The position numbers and the translations under genes were made by a program. Below the pieces are notes generated by a model. It did no database searches. It was not told the origin of the DNA and saw only the letters and a program-made list of their open reading frames with translations. Positions 35,135 to 44,272 of a stretch of DNA of 64,000 nt are shown in pieces. The stretch covers positions 1-64,000 of the forward strand of contig CAWIUB010000045.1 in assembly GCA_963839175.1 (NCBI GenBank), in the 5' to 3' direction. The stretch comes from CAWIUB01 sp963839175 (lineage in GTDB: Bacteria > Actinomycetota > Actinomycetes > Mycobacteriales > Jatrophihabitantaceae). Numbering within the stretch: position 1 is the first letter of the stretch; every line of letters starts with the position of its first letter.

Positions 35135-36179
35135 GTCGCCGCCGGGTGGTCAGCCAGGCAACGGCGGCCGCGCCAATCGCCACGCCCGTCCCTACCAATG
35201 ACGCCGCCACCGCCGTGGGCGAGATCGCCGGCGGCCGCGGTTGGCCAGCTGGGCCCTGCGGCGGGACGAGGCCGGGCGTGAGTGGCTGTGGCGCAGGCAG
35301 CGCGGTGGCCGTCCACGCTGCGCAGAACAGCAGGTACCGGGCCACCAGGTACAACCAGACGAGGATGCCGATCACGCTGCCGAAGACGCCAGCCGCTGGG
35401 CTCTTGTTGACCTGCGCGATGTACCAGGTGCCCATGAGCTTGAGCACCTCGAAGCCGACTGACGCGAGCAGCGCGCCGCGCAGCAGGACGCCCCGGGGCA
35501 CCGTGACCCGCGGCAGGCGCACCAATAGCCACCAGAAGATCACGATGTCGCCGGCCAGCGCCAGGACGACCCCCAGCACCGCGGTGAGTGTCCCCGCTCC
35601 GGCGAAGTCGATGCCCAGCGCGCCGAGGGCGCGGCCGGCCAGTGCCGTGCCACCGACGGTGAGTCCGATGGAGATCAGCGAGCCGATCCCTAGCCCCACC
35701 AGCGCGATCAGGTCGCCCAGCTTGGTCTTGACCAGTCTGCCTTTGGTCGGCTCTACCCCCCAGACCGCGTTGCTCGCCGCCCGCAGGTTGGCGATCCAGC
35801 CGAGGCCGGTGAGCAGAAGGCCCGCCAGGCCGATCACCCCGACACTGGTGCGATTGGCGATCGCCGTGTTGATCGAATCCTTGAGGGTGTCGCCGAAGCT
35901 GCCCGGCAGGGTCGAGGTGACGTGGTCGAGCAGGCTCTGCAGCTGATCCGGGTTCCCGGCCAGCACGAAGCCGCCGATCGAGACCGCGAGCAGGACGAGC
36001 GGGATCAGCGACAAGAAGCTGAAGTAGGTGATGGCCGCCGCGAACTGTCCTCCGTGGTTGGTCTGGAAGCGGGCCCAGGCCACCACCACGTGCCGAAGCC
36101 AGGCGTGCCGGTCGTTCGCCTCCCGCCAGCGACGCGACACCGCCTCGCGGATGCGGCCGACGACGGGGGCTGGCTGCAT
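35127..36179 (-). CDS. YihY/BrkB-family inner membrane protein
   Basis: A 350-residue protein with six hydrophobic helices. The block GGQFAAAITYFSFLSLIPLVLLAVS near residue 45 and the later GTWYIAQVNKSPAAGVFGSVIGILVWLYL are the YihY family landmarks. Proteins of this family are not RNase BN, despite older labels; their function is unknown. ATG 36179 shares one base with the stop of the RNA ligase-like gene (TGATG). The C-terminal 60 residues are Pro-rich and end in a further hydrophobic stretch and RRRRG. Confidence 0.88.
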   Translation of the reverse strand: MQPAPVVGRIREAVSRRWREANDRHAWLRHVVVAWARFQTNHGGQFAAAITYFSFLSLIPLVLLAVSIGGFVLAGNPDQLQSLLDHVTSTLPGSFGDTLKDSINTAIANRTSVGVIGLAGLLLTGLGWIANLRAASNAVWGVEPTKGRLVKTKLGDLIALVGLGIGSLISIGLTVGGTALAGRALGALGIDFAGAGTLTAVLGVVLALAGDIVIFWWLLVRLPRVTVPRGVLLRGALLASVGFEVLKLMGTWYIAQVNKSPAAGVFGSVIGILVWLYLVARYLLFCAAWTATALPAPQPLTPGLVPPQGPAGQPRPPAISPTAVAASLVGTGVAIGAAAVAWLTTRRRRG

Positions 36180-36703
36180 CAGCTGCCCAGCGGGAACTCG
36201 CGACGGGTCTGCCAGGCGCCCGCCCGGTCGCGTGCAAAGCACTGGAACGTCTCGACAGTGAACCGCGCCACGAAGCCGGACAGCCCGTCGTAGACGACGT
36301 CGAGTGCCTCGACTGGGACGTCCTGCGCCACGGTCACGTGCGGGTGGTACGGGAACTCGAGTTCGCGGTCGAGTGGCCCGCTGCGAATGGCCTTCTCTAG
36401 CACCTCACAGTTGGCGACACCCCGCGCGACCTGAATGAAGACCACCGGCGAGACGGGCCGGAAGGTGCCGGTGCCGTACAGGTGCATGACGAACGGCTCG
36501 CTGTCGGCGGCCGCCTCGGCCAGGTGCTTGTCGATCTCGTCCAGTTCGTCCACGTCGACGGGCGTCGGTGGCAGCAGCGTGACGTGCGGCCAGATCAGGT
36601 CCGCCTGCGGGTCGCCCGCGCGCCGGCGCCACCCGGACAGGACGGTGGCATGTGGCTCGGGAACGGCGATGGCCACCCCGAGCACCACGCGTTCCCGACT
36701 CAC
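36179..36703 (-). CDS. 2'-5' RNA ligase family (2H phosphoesterase) protein
   Basis: A 174-residue 2H phosphoesterase-like protein. Two HxTx-type motifs are present, WPHVTLLP near residue 40 and YHPHVTVAQ near 120, which form the catalytic pair in this superfamily. Family members act on cyclic phosphates or 2'-5' linked RNA; the in vivo role is unclear. The GTG start overlaps the trpS stop (GTGA). Confidence 0.85.
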   Translation of the reverse strand: MSRERVVLGVAIAVPEPHATVLSGWRRRAGDPQADLIWPHVTLLPPTPVDVDELDEIDKHLAEAAADSEPFVMHLYGTGTFRPVSPVVFIQVARGVANCEVLEKAIRSGPLDRELEFPYHPHVTVAQDVPVEALDVVYDGLSGFVARFTVETFQCFARDRAGAWQTRREFPLGS

Positions 36704-37809
36704 GATCCAGCCGCCCTGCCGCGCCTTTCCCCGGGATTGTGCGCTGTGCCCTGCGCTGAGCGCACATTTCCGGGGAGAACCTGATCGACACGGGGCAGGA
36801 AACCCACGTTCTCGTAGGCAGCGGCGAGCGTCGGCGCCGCCGCGGCCCGCGCTCGATCCGCCCCGCCGGCGAGCAGCCGGTCCAGCTCTGCCGGGTCGGC
36901 GAGCAGCTGTTTCGTTCGATTGCCGAACGACTGCGCGAACGCGACGACGGCGTCAGCGGTCGCCTTCTTCAGCGCCCCGTAACCTTGCCCCGCGAACGCC
37001 GCGGCAGCGCCCTCAGGCGTGTCGTCGGTGACCGCGGCCAAGATCGTCAGCAGATTCGAGACGCCCGGTTTGCCGTGCGGGTCGTAGCGGACCTCGGTGC
37101 CAGTGTCGGTGACGGCGCGCTTGATCTTCCTTGTGAGCACCGCCGGGTCGTCGAGCAGGTTCAGCGTGCCCACGTCCCCGAGTGACTTGCTCATCTTGGC
37201 CGATGGATCCTGCAGGTCAAGGATCTTGGCGGTCTCTTTCGGGATGAACGGCGCCGGCACGGTGAACGTCGCACCGTAGCGGCTGTTGAAACGCTGTGCG
37301 AGGTCACGGGTGAGCTCGAGGTGCTGACGCTGGTCCTCGCCGACCGGCACGACGTCGGCCTGGTAGAGCAGGATGTCGGCGGCCTGCAACACCGGGTAGG
37401 TGAACAGCCCCACCGAGTAGTGGTCGGCACCGGAACGCGACGACTTGTCCTTGAACTGCGTCATGCGGCTCGCCTCGCCGAACCCGGCCAGGCACTCGAG
37501 CACCCAGCACAGCTGGGTGTGCTCGGGCACTTGGCTCTGCACGAACAGCGCGCACCGCGCGGGATCGAGCCCGGACGCGAACAGCTGGGCCGCCGAGACC
37601 CGGGTGCGTTCGCGCAGCTGCGCTGGTGATGGCGGGTCGAGCGTGATCGCGTGCAGGTCGACCACGCAGTAGAACGCCTGGTGCGTGTCCTGTAACGCGA
37701 CCCAATGCTTCAGCGCCCCCAGGTAGTTGCCGAGATGGAAGGACGACGCCGTCGGCTGGATGCCCGACAGCACCCGGGGCTGCCTGCCAGCGGACGCGGG
37801 AGCGGACAT
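36700..37809 (-). CDS. trpS: Tryptophanyl-tRNA synthetase
   Basis: A 369-residue class I synthetase. The HIGH-like motif is PTASSFHLGNYLGAL near residue 20, and the KMSKS loop is SAKMSKSLGDVG near 190. GEDQRQHLELTRDLA is also typical. ATG 37809 gives the expected N-terminus; TTG 37836 overlaps the stop of the upstream gene and cannot be excluded. The protein has an unusual extra tail of about 25 residues rich in Arg and Gly after FLPRVDQVL. Confidence 0.95.
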   Translation of the reverse strand: MSAPASAGRQPRVLSGIQPTASSFHLGNYLGALKHWVALQDTHQAFYCVVDLHAITLDPPSPAQLRERTRVSAAQLFASGLDPARCALFVQSQVPEHTQLCWVLECLAGFGEASRMTQFKDKSSRSGADHYSVGLFTYPVLQAADILLYQADVVPVGEDQRQHLELTRDLAQRFNSRYGATFTVPAPFIPKETAKILDLQDPSAKMSKSLGDVGTLNLLDDPAVLTRKIKRAVTDTGTEVRYDPHGKPGVSNLLTILAAVTDDTPEGAAAAFAGQGYGALKKATADAVVAFAQSFGNRTKQLLADPAELDRLLAGGADRARAAAAPTLAAAYENVGFLPRVDQVLPGNVRSAQGTAHNPGERRGRAAGS

Positions 37810-37832
37810 GAGATCCGATTCTGGCAGCCGCG

Positions 37833-39143
37833 TCAATCCGGGGTCGCCATCTGCGGCTCGCCCAGCGGTGGCGGCGTCACGCGCACCCGCGCCGCCCGGC
37901 GTCCATCCACCGCCGTCACCGTGAGCTGATAGCCCGCATAGTCGACGCCATCGCCGACCGCGGGCAGTCGGCCCAGTGCGGACATGACGTATCCGGCAGC
38001 CGTCTCGTACGGGCCGTCGGGCAGCTCCAGGCCGGTGAACTCGGCCAGCTCATCCAAGTTGACCAGGCCGTCCACCTCGACCGCGCCGTCGATCAGCCGG
38101 CGGGGCCCGGCTGCGGCCTCGTCGTACTCGTCGCGGATTTCCCCGATGACCTCCTCGATCAGGTCCTCGAGCGTCACGATGCCGTCGGTGCCGCCGTACT
38201 CGTCGACCACGACCGCCACGTGCAGGCCCTCGCGACGCATCTCGGACAGCGCCGACAACACGTTCTTCGACCCGGGCAGCCGCTTGATCTCGCGGACCAG
38301 GTCACCGACCGTCCGACCACGGTCGGCGTGGCCGCCGCCGAGCAGCAGATCGCGGATGTGCACGAAGCCCACGACGTCGTCCGGTCCCCGCCCGACCACC
38401 GGGTAACGGGAGTGCGGCGACTCTCCCGTGACCTTCGCCGCCCGGGCCACGGTCATCGTCGCCTCCAGGAAGTCGACCTCGGTTCGCGGCACCATCACCT
38501 CGCTTACCGAACGCTCCCCGGCCGCGAACACCTCGTCGATCAGCCGGCGCTCGTCGCTCGACAGCGACTCGTGCGCCGCGACCAGGCCGCGCAGCTCCTC
38601 CTGGCTGATGGCTTCCCGGCCAGTGTCGGGGTCGCCGCCGAGCACCCGGACGAGACCGTTCGTGCACCGCGAGAGCAGCCAGATGACGGGACGCGCGAGC
38701 GTCGCGAGCCGGTCCAGCGTGGGGCTGAACACGCGAGCGGTGCCCTCGGAGCGTTGCAGCGCCAGCCGTTTGGGCACCAGCTCGCCGACGACCAGCGTGA
38801 CGAACGAGATCAGCACGGTGACCCCGATGAACCCGATCACGCCGGCCGGTCCCTCGGCCATCCCGGCGTCGACCAAGGCGTTCTTGGCCTGATGCGACAA
38901 GGTAACGGCGCCGAACGCGCTGGACAGTAGCGACGTCAGCGTTACTCCGATCTGGACGGTGGCGAGGAACCGGTTCGGGTCAGCGGTCAGCCGGGCGACG
39001 GCCGCGCCGCGCCGACTGCCCTCGGCCATCGCGCGCACCTGTCCGTCGCGCAGCGAGACCAACGCGATCTCTGACGCGACGAACAGTGCCTCGACCAGGA
39101 TCAGCGCCAGGACGATCGTGATGTTGAGCAGAGTGGAACTCAT
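37833..39143 (-). CDS. CNNM/CorC-type transporter-like protein (hemolysin family)
   Basis: A 436-residue protein. The N-terminal DUF21 domain has four hydrophobic helices including SAFGAVTLSHQAKNAL. A pair of CBS domains follows (VMVPRTEVDFLEA and VAVVVDEYGGTDGIVTLEDLIEEVIGEI), and then a C-terminal CorC_HlyC domain. Such proteins are linked to Mg2+ and Co2+ homeostasis. It heads a run of six minus-strand genes with overlaps (trpS, RNA ligase, yihY, glpK, glpD) and is divergent from the large membrane protein gene. Confidence 0.9.
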   Translation of the reverse strand: MSSTLLNITIVLALILVEALFVASEIALVSLRDGQVRAMAEGSRRGAAVARLTADPNRFLATVQIGVTLTSLLSSAFGAVTLSHQAKNALVDAGMAEGPAGVIGFIGVTVLISFVTLVVGELVPKRLALQRSEGTARVFSPTLDRLATLARPVIWLLSRCTNGLVRVLGGDPDTGREAISQEELRGLVAAHESLSSDERRLIDEVFAAGERSVSEVMVPRTEVDFLEATMTVARAAKVTGESPHSRYPVVGRGPDDVVGFVHIRDLLLGGGHADRGRTVGDLVREIKRLPGSKNVLSALSEMRREGLHVAVVVDEYGGTDGIVTLEDLIEEVIGEIRDEYDEAAAGPRRLIDGAVEVDGLVNLDELAEFTGLELPDGPYETAAGYVMSALGRLPAVGDGVDYAGYQLTVTAVDGRRAARVRVTPPPLGEPQMATPD

Positions 39144-39248
39144 GGCTGGGCGCTACCCCGCCGTCGTGGTATGGCCACTCACGGCGCCGAGTCTACGGAC
39201 CGGAGGGCGCTCGTGACGCTAGTCTGCCGACACCGTGGAGGTGGACCC

Positions 39249-41654
39249 GTGGACGTGTCACGAGTGGTCGAGCTGCGCGTGCATGGCGTGTCGGGCACAC
39301 CACCCCAGGACCTGCTCGACCGGCCGCTGGTCACCCGGGTGGCCGGCGACGGGATCGCCGGCTTCTACCGTCCGCGCCTAGCCTCCGAGCGCACGGACGC
39401 GGTCCCCGGGCGCGATGGGCCGCCACTTGAGGGGTATGTGTGGGGCGGGCTCACCTCGGGTTCGCCCGGCCGGGCGCTCTGGCTGGTGCTCCTGCCGTTC
39501 ACGCTGATCAACGTGGCCCCGCGGCTGCGCCCCGGCGACCCGCCCGGCGGCCCGACACGTGGGTCGGCCCGGCTCGTGTGGTGGCTGTGGTACCTGAGCC
39601 GGTTGCTCGCCCTGTCGCTGACAATGACCCTGGTCGTTGCCTTCTGCGGCATCGGGCTGGACCTGCTGGGCTGGCAGTGCGCGGACCCATCCCGGCCGTG
39701 CGCGGCCGGCTCGCCGGGCTGGCTGATCGGCCGGGTCAGCGAGCTGGCGACCGGCCCTCGGCTGGCCGTCGGGGCGCTCGTCCCACTGCTCGTCCTGGCC
39801 GCACTCGCGCTCATCAGCGGACGGACTATCGCCCGGTATGAGGCGGTCAGCGACCAAGCCCGCCGCGACGACAACCCACGGGCCACGGAGCCGCGGCTGG
39901 ACTCGGCATGGATGTGGCGTGGGGAGGATCTGGTGCGGCGGCTGCGTCACCTGCACCTGCAGGCCGGGCTGGCGGTGGTGCTCGCCGCGGTGGCCTGGCC
40001 GATCGAGTCGTGGTGGCGGGTGGTGATGCTGCTGGTGGCGGCCGGGGCGGCCGGCTGCGCTGTCACGCTGCTCAGCCGATCCTCCGTGTACGGGCGTGGG
40101 CCGAACGTGCCGTGGGTCAGCCGCCTCATCTGGGCGATCTGGGCCGTGCTCGGCGGGATCACGGTCTCCACGGCGGTCTTGCTGCTCACGTCTGCCGTGT
40201 CGTTCACCCACCGGACCCGACCCCCGCATCCGGTCACCGCCGTGGGGCTGCCGCACTACGCCGGGACGTTGATCTGGTTCTTCACTGCGCAGCTCGTCCT
40301 TGTTGTCGGGCTGATGGTGGTGGCCCTCTCCCTACGGCGCGCCGGCCGGGTCGCCGCGCCGGCCGGGCCGAGACCGGGCGTATGGGGCATCGGCACGCTG
40401 GTGCTCACGCTGCTGGGCGTGTTCACCGGTGCTGTCTTGTCCGCCAGTGCCTACATCTACGCAGGAGCCTGGCTGCACACCGGTTCGGTCAAGCCGAGCT
40501 TCCAGGAGGCGACGAGTGTGGCGGCGGCGTTCGACGTGCCCGAGTCGATCCGGGACGCATCGCTGACCTTCGCGGTGTCCGGCGCGTTCGTCGTGGTCAT
40601 CGCGGTCTTTGCGGCGGCGATGGGCGCCGTCCGGTATGCGCTGGTCCGCCCGGGCAGCCGGCCGCTGACCGGTCACGAGTTCGCAGACGACTATCCTGGG
40701 GTGTCTACCGGGACCGGGCGGGCGAAGCAGATCCTTCGCGCGTTCTGGCGGGCGCGGCTGATCGACGGCGTCGGGTCGGCCGCCGGGCTGCTGTTACTGC
40801 CCGGCACGCTGCTGACTCTTGCGGTCACCGTGCTGCTGCTCCTGCGGCCCTGGTCGAGCGCGGCCGCTCATCACGCGGACGTGCTGACCGGTCGCGCCGC
40901 TGGTTGGCTGCCCACAGACCAGGCATTCTCCGCGGCCTACCTGCAAGCCTTCGGCGCGTACGTGGTGGTGCTGCTGATGCTCGGCTTGGTGACCCTCGGC
41001 GCGCTCGCCTACCGGGTGCCGAAGACCCGGCGGCTGGTCGGCATCGTATGGGATCTCGCCTCGTTCTGGCCACGCTCGGCCCATCCGCTGGCGGCGCCTT
41101 GCTACGCCGAGCGGTCCGTCCCGGATCTGACGACCCGGATCCGCTGGTACGTCGAGGGATCTGGCCCGTCGGACTACCCGACCGGCGCCGTGGTACTGGC
41201 CGGGCATAGCCAGGGATCCGTCATCTCGGCGGCCGTGCTGCTGCAGCTGCAGGCGAGCGACGGGCAACGAGCCCAGCCGGACCACGTGCTGCCTCGCCTG
41301 GCGTTCCTGTCCTACGGCAGCGTGCTGCGCCGCCTCTACGCCCGCTATTTCCCGGCCTATCTCGGGGCGGGCATTCTCGACCAGGTGGCCGAGGTGCTCG
41401 GTGCCGACGGGATCATGCGCTGGCGCAACCTGTGGCGGCACAGCGACCCCATCGGCGGCGCGGTCGCAATGGGTCCACCAGGCACCGGTCGCGCAGCCGG
41501 CGGCCCGATCGCACAGGCGGACTGCAAGCTCATCGACCCGCGCTTCGACGTCCCCGCGGGCGACACGAGCGATCCGGCGGTGCTGGGACATTCCGGCTAT
41601 CCGGACGATCCGATCTTCCAGCAGAGCGTGGCGGACCTGGCGATACTGCTCTAG
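39249..41654 (+). CDS. Large membrane protein with a GHSQG serine-hydrolase-like motif
   Basis: An 801-residue protein. The first 40 residues are soluble (VVELRVHGVSGTPPQDLLD), then about nine hydrophobic helices span roughly residues 75-590. The last 200 residues are soluble and contain VVLAGHSQGSVISAAVLLQL near residue 650, the nucleophile elbow of alpha/beta hydrolases, followed by conserved-looking blocks such as MRWRNLWRHSDPIGGAV. The N-terminal HGVSGT resembles the oxyanion-hole strand of the same fold, so the hydrolase domain may be split by the membrane block. GTG 39249 follows GGAGGTGG. The substrate is unknown. Confidence 0.75.
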   Translation: MDVSRVVELRVHGVSGTPPQDLLDRPLVTRVAGDGIAGFYRPRLASERTDAVPGRDGPPLEGYVWGGLTSGSPGRALWLVLLPFTLINVAPRLRPGDPPGGPTRGSARLVWWLWYLSRLLALSLTMTLVVAFCGIGLDLLGWQCADPSRPCAAGSPGWLIGRVSELATGPRLAVGALVPLLVLAALALISGRTIARYEAVSDQARRDDNPRATEPRLDSAWMWRGEDLVRRLRHLHLQAGLAVVLAAVAWPIESWWRVVMLLVAAGAAGCAVTLLSRSSVYGRGPNVPWVSRLIWAIWAVLGGITVSTAVLLLTSAVSFTHRTRPPHPVTAVGLPHYAGTLIWFFTAQLVLVVGLMVVALSLRRAGRVAAPAGPRPGVWGIGTLVLTLLGVFTGAVLSASAYIYAGAWLHTGSVKPSFQEATSVAAAFDVPESIRDASLTFAVSGAFVVVIAVFAAAMGAVRYALVRPGSRPLTGHEFADDYPGVSTGTGRAKQILRAFWRARLIDGVGSAAGLLLLPGTLLTLAVTVLLLLRPWSSAAAHHADVLTGRAAGWLPTDQAFSAAYLQAFGAYVVVLLMLGLVTLGALAYRVPKTRRLVGIVWDLASFWPRSAHPLAAPCYAERSVPDLTTRIRWYVEGSGPSDYPTGAVVLAGHSQGSVISAAVLLQLQASDGQRAQPDHVLPRLAFLSYGSVLRRLYARYFPAYLGAGILDQVAEVLGADGIMRWRNLWRHSDPIGGAVAMGPPGTGRAAGGPIAQADCKLIDPRFDVPAGDTSDPAVLGHSGYPDDPIFQQSVADLAILL

Positions 41655-42865
41655 GTGGCCGCCTTTTGCAGGTTGCCGTCGATAGCCGCCAGGAACTCCT
41701 CCGTCGTCAGCCACGGGGTGTCAGGGCTGATCAGCAAGGCCAGGTCCTTAGTCATCTGGCCGCTCTCCACCGTCTCGACGCACACGCGCTCCAGTGTCTC
41801 GGCGAACGTGCTGACCTCGGGCGTGCCGTCCAGCTTGCCGCGATGCTCCAGCGCTCGCGTCCAGGCGAAGATCGACGCGATCGGGTTGGTCGAGGTGGGG
41901 TTGCCCTTCTGGTGCTCGCGATAGTGCCGGGTGACGGTACCGTGCGCCGCCTCGGCCTCGACGGTGCGTCCGTCCGGGGTCATCAGCACGCTGGTCATCA
42001 GGCCAAGCGAGCCGAAGCCCTGGGCGACCGTGTCGGACTGCACGTCGCCGTCGTAGTTCTTGCAGGCCCAGACGTACCCGCCCTCCCATTTCAGCGCGGA
42101 GGCCACCATGTCGTCGATCAGCCGGTGCTCGTAGGTCAGCCCGGCCGCATCGAACTGCGCCTGGAACTCCGCCTCGAACACCTCGGCGAACAGATCCTTG
42201 AACCGCCCGTCATAGGCCTTGAGGATGGTGTTCTTGGTCGACAGATACACCGGGTACTTGCGCTCCAGGCCATAACGGAACGACGCGCGGGCGAAGTCAC
42301 GGATCGAGTCGTCCAGGTTGTACATGGTCATCGCGACGCCGCCGCCCGGGAAGTCGAAGACGTCGAATTCCATCGGCTGGCCGCCGCCCTTCGGCGTGAA
42401 CGTGACAGTTAGCTTGCCTTCGCCGGGAACCACGAAGTCCGTCGCCCGGTACTGGTCACCGAAGGCGTGGCGGCCGATGACGATGGGCTTGGTCCAGCTC
42501 GGCACCAGTCGTGGGACGTTGCTCATCACGATCGGCTCGCGGAAGATCACCCCGCCGAGGATGTTGCGGATCGTGCCGTTCGGCGACCGCCACATGTGCT
42601 TGAGGCCGAATTCGGCGACCCGGGCCTCGTCCGGCGTGATCGTGGCGCACTTGACGCCGACGCCGTGCCGCTTGATCGCGTTCGCCGCGTCGACCGTGAC
42701 CTGGTCGTCGGTGGCGTCACGGTGCTCGATGCCCAGGTCGTAGTAGTCGAGGTTGACGTCCAGGTACGGCAGGATCAGCTTGTCCTTGATGAACTGCCAG
42801 ATGATGCGCGTCATCTCGTCGCCGTCGAGCTCGACGACGGTTCCCTCGACCTTGATCTTGGACAT
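41651..42865 (-). CDS. icd: NADP-dependent isocitrate dehydrogenase, eukaryotic-like dimeric type
   Basis: A 404-residue enzyme converting isocitrate to 2-oxoglutarate. It belongs to the subfamily shared with eukaryotic IDH1/2, not to the monomeric enzyme or the E. coli-like dimer. Motifs: VVELDGDEMTRIIWQFIKDK at the start, MWRSPNGTIRNILGG near 95, LSTKNTILKAYDGRFKD near 205 and EAAHGTVTRHYREHQKG near 305. ATG 42865 has GGGAG 6 bases upstream. It follows mdh after 74 bp on the same strand. Confidence 0.95.
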   Translation of the reverse strand: MSKIKVEGTVVELDGDEMTRIIWQFIKDKLILPYLDVNLDYYDLGIEHRDATDDQVTVDAANAIKRHGVGVKCATITPDEARVAEFGLKHMWRSPNGTIRNILGGVIFREPIVMSNVPRLVPSWTKPIVIGRHAFGDQYRATDFVVPGEGKLTVTFTPKGGGQPMEFDVFDFPGGGVAMTMYNLDDSIRDFARASFRYGLERKYPVYLSTKNTILKAYDGRFKDLFAEVFEAEFQAQFDAAGLTYEHRLIDDMVASALKWEGGYVWACKNYDGDVQSDTVAQGFGSLGLMTSVLMTPDGRTVEAEAAHGTVTRHYREHQKGNPTSTNPIASIFAWTRALEHRGKLDGTPEVSTFAETLERVCVETVESGQMTKDLALLISPDTPWLTTEEFLAAIDGNLQKAAT

Positions 42866-42939
42866 CGGCGTCTCCCATCGGGACTTGGCCCCCCAGCAGG
42901 GCCGGCGGCGGCGTGTCGCCTGCTCAGGGGCCAAGACGG

Positions 42940-43920
42940 TCAGACCAGGCCGAGGGCTTGCACGGCCTCGCGTTCCTCGGTCAGCTCGGCCACCGACCTG
43001 TCGATGCGCGATCGGGAGAATTCGTCAAGCTCGAGGCCTTGGACGACCTGCCACGCACCGTCCCGCGAAACCGCGGGGAAGCCCGCGATCAGGCCCTCGG
43101 GGATGCCGTAGGAGCCGTCGGAAACCAGGCCGACCGACACCCAGTCGCCCTCGGCGGTGCCGTTGACCCAGGCGTGGACGTGATCGATCGCCGCGTTGGC
43201 CGCCGAGGCCGCACTCGATGCCCCCCGCGCCTCGATGACCGCCGCGCCGCGCTTGGCCACGGTCGGGATGAACTCGTTCTCGACCCAGGTCTGGTCGTTG
43301 AGGATCTCTGCGGCGGGCTTGCCGCCGATCCGGGCGTGGAAGACGTCGGGATACTGGGTCGCCGAGTGGTTGCCCCAGATCGTCATGTTGCTGATCTCCG
43401 CGACGGGCACTCCGGCCTTCTTGGCCAGCTGGCTGATCGCCCGGTTGTGGTCCAGGCGCATCATGGCGGTGAACCGGTCCTTCGGCACATCCGGGGCGTG
43501 CGAGGCGGCGATCAGTGCGTTGGTGTTGGCCGGGTTGCCGACCACCAGCACCCGCACGTCTGGCGCGGCGCCCGCGTTGATCGCCTCCCCCTGTGGCTGG
43601 AAGATTCCGCCGTTGGCCCCGAGCAGGTCACCCCGTTCCATGCCCGCCGTCCGGGGCCGTGCCCCGACCAGCAGCGCCACGTTCACTCGGTCGAACGCGG
43701 TGCGCGGATCGTCGGTGATATCGATGCCCTCGACCAACGGGAACGCGCAGTCGTCGAGTTCCATCGCGGTGCCTTCGGCGGCTTTCAGCGCCGGGGTGAT
43801 CTCCAGCAGGCGCAGGCGCATGGGCACGTTCGGCCCGAGCAGTTGTCCCGATGCCACGCGAAACAGCAGGGCGTAGCCAATCTGTCCGGCCGCGCCGGTG
43901 ATGGTGACGTTGACGGTCAT
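42940..43920 (-). CDS. mdh: Malate dehydrogenase
   Basis: A 326-residue NAD-dependent enzyme of the cytosolic/actinobacterial MDH group. The nucleotide-binding GAAGQIGYALLFRVASG is at the N-terminus, with the substrate arginine in ARPRTAGMERGDLL. The catalytic region has RLDHNRA and WGNHSATQYPD with the active-site histidine. It is followed by icd, so two successive TCA enzymes are grouped here. Confidence 0.96.
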   Translation of the reverse strand: MTVNVTITGAAGQIGYALLFRVASGQLLGPNVPMRLRLLEITPALKAAEGTAMELDDCAFPLVEGIDITDDPRTAFDRVNVALLVGARPRTAGMERGDLLGANGGIFQPQGEAINAGAAPDVRVLVVGNPANTNALIAASHAPDVPKDRFTAMMRLDHNRAISQLAKKAGVPVAEISNMTIWGNHSATQYPDVFHARIGGKPAAEILNDQTWVENEFIPTVAKRGAAVIEARGASSAASAANAAIDHVHAWVNGTAEGDWVSVGLVSDGSYGIPEGLIAGFPAVSRDGAWQVVQGLELDEFSRSRIDRSVAELTEEREAVQALGLV

Positions 43921-43981
43921 GCCGCGAATCTACCGCCGGACCACGGCGAGGGAACCCATCGTCGGCGAGGCAGATCGCGCC

Positions 43982-44272
43982 TCAGCGCGGCAGCAGCAGC
44001 CCGAACAGCACGATCGACCCACCGAGCGCCAGATAGCAGGCGGTGTCGAACAGCCGGCCACGGACAGCGAGCAAGCCCGCTCGACGAGGCGGTAGCACGA
44101 AGCGTGCCACGCCGGCAACGAGCAGTGCGCTGGCGGCGATCAACACGCCGCGCAGCCAGTGCTGCGAGGAGACGACCACCGAGCCGATGCCGACGATCGC
44201 GATCGCCAGCACGAGGGCGAACGGCGCCTCGGTGCGGAGCGTCTTGCGCAGACCCATGGCCGGCAGGGTCAC
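43982..44272 (-). CDS. DUF3017 membrane protein
   Basis: A 96-residue protein with three hydrophobic helices (FALVLAIAIVGIGSVVV, GVLIAASALLVAGVARFVLP, DTACYLALGGSIVLFGLLLP). DUF3017 proteins are typical of actinobacteria and usually sit beside folD. The GTG start at 44272 overlaps the folD stop by 4 bp. The function is unknown. Confidence 0.85.
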   Translation of the reverse strand: MTLPAMGLRKTLRTEAPFALVLAIAIVGIGSVVVSSQHWLRGVLIAASALLVAGVARFVLPPRRAGLLAVRGRLFDTACYLALGGSIVLFGLLLPR

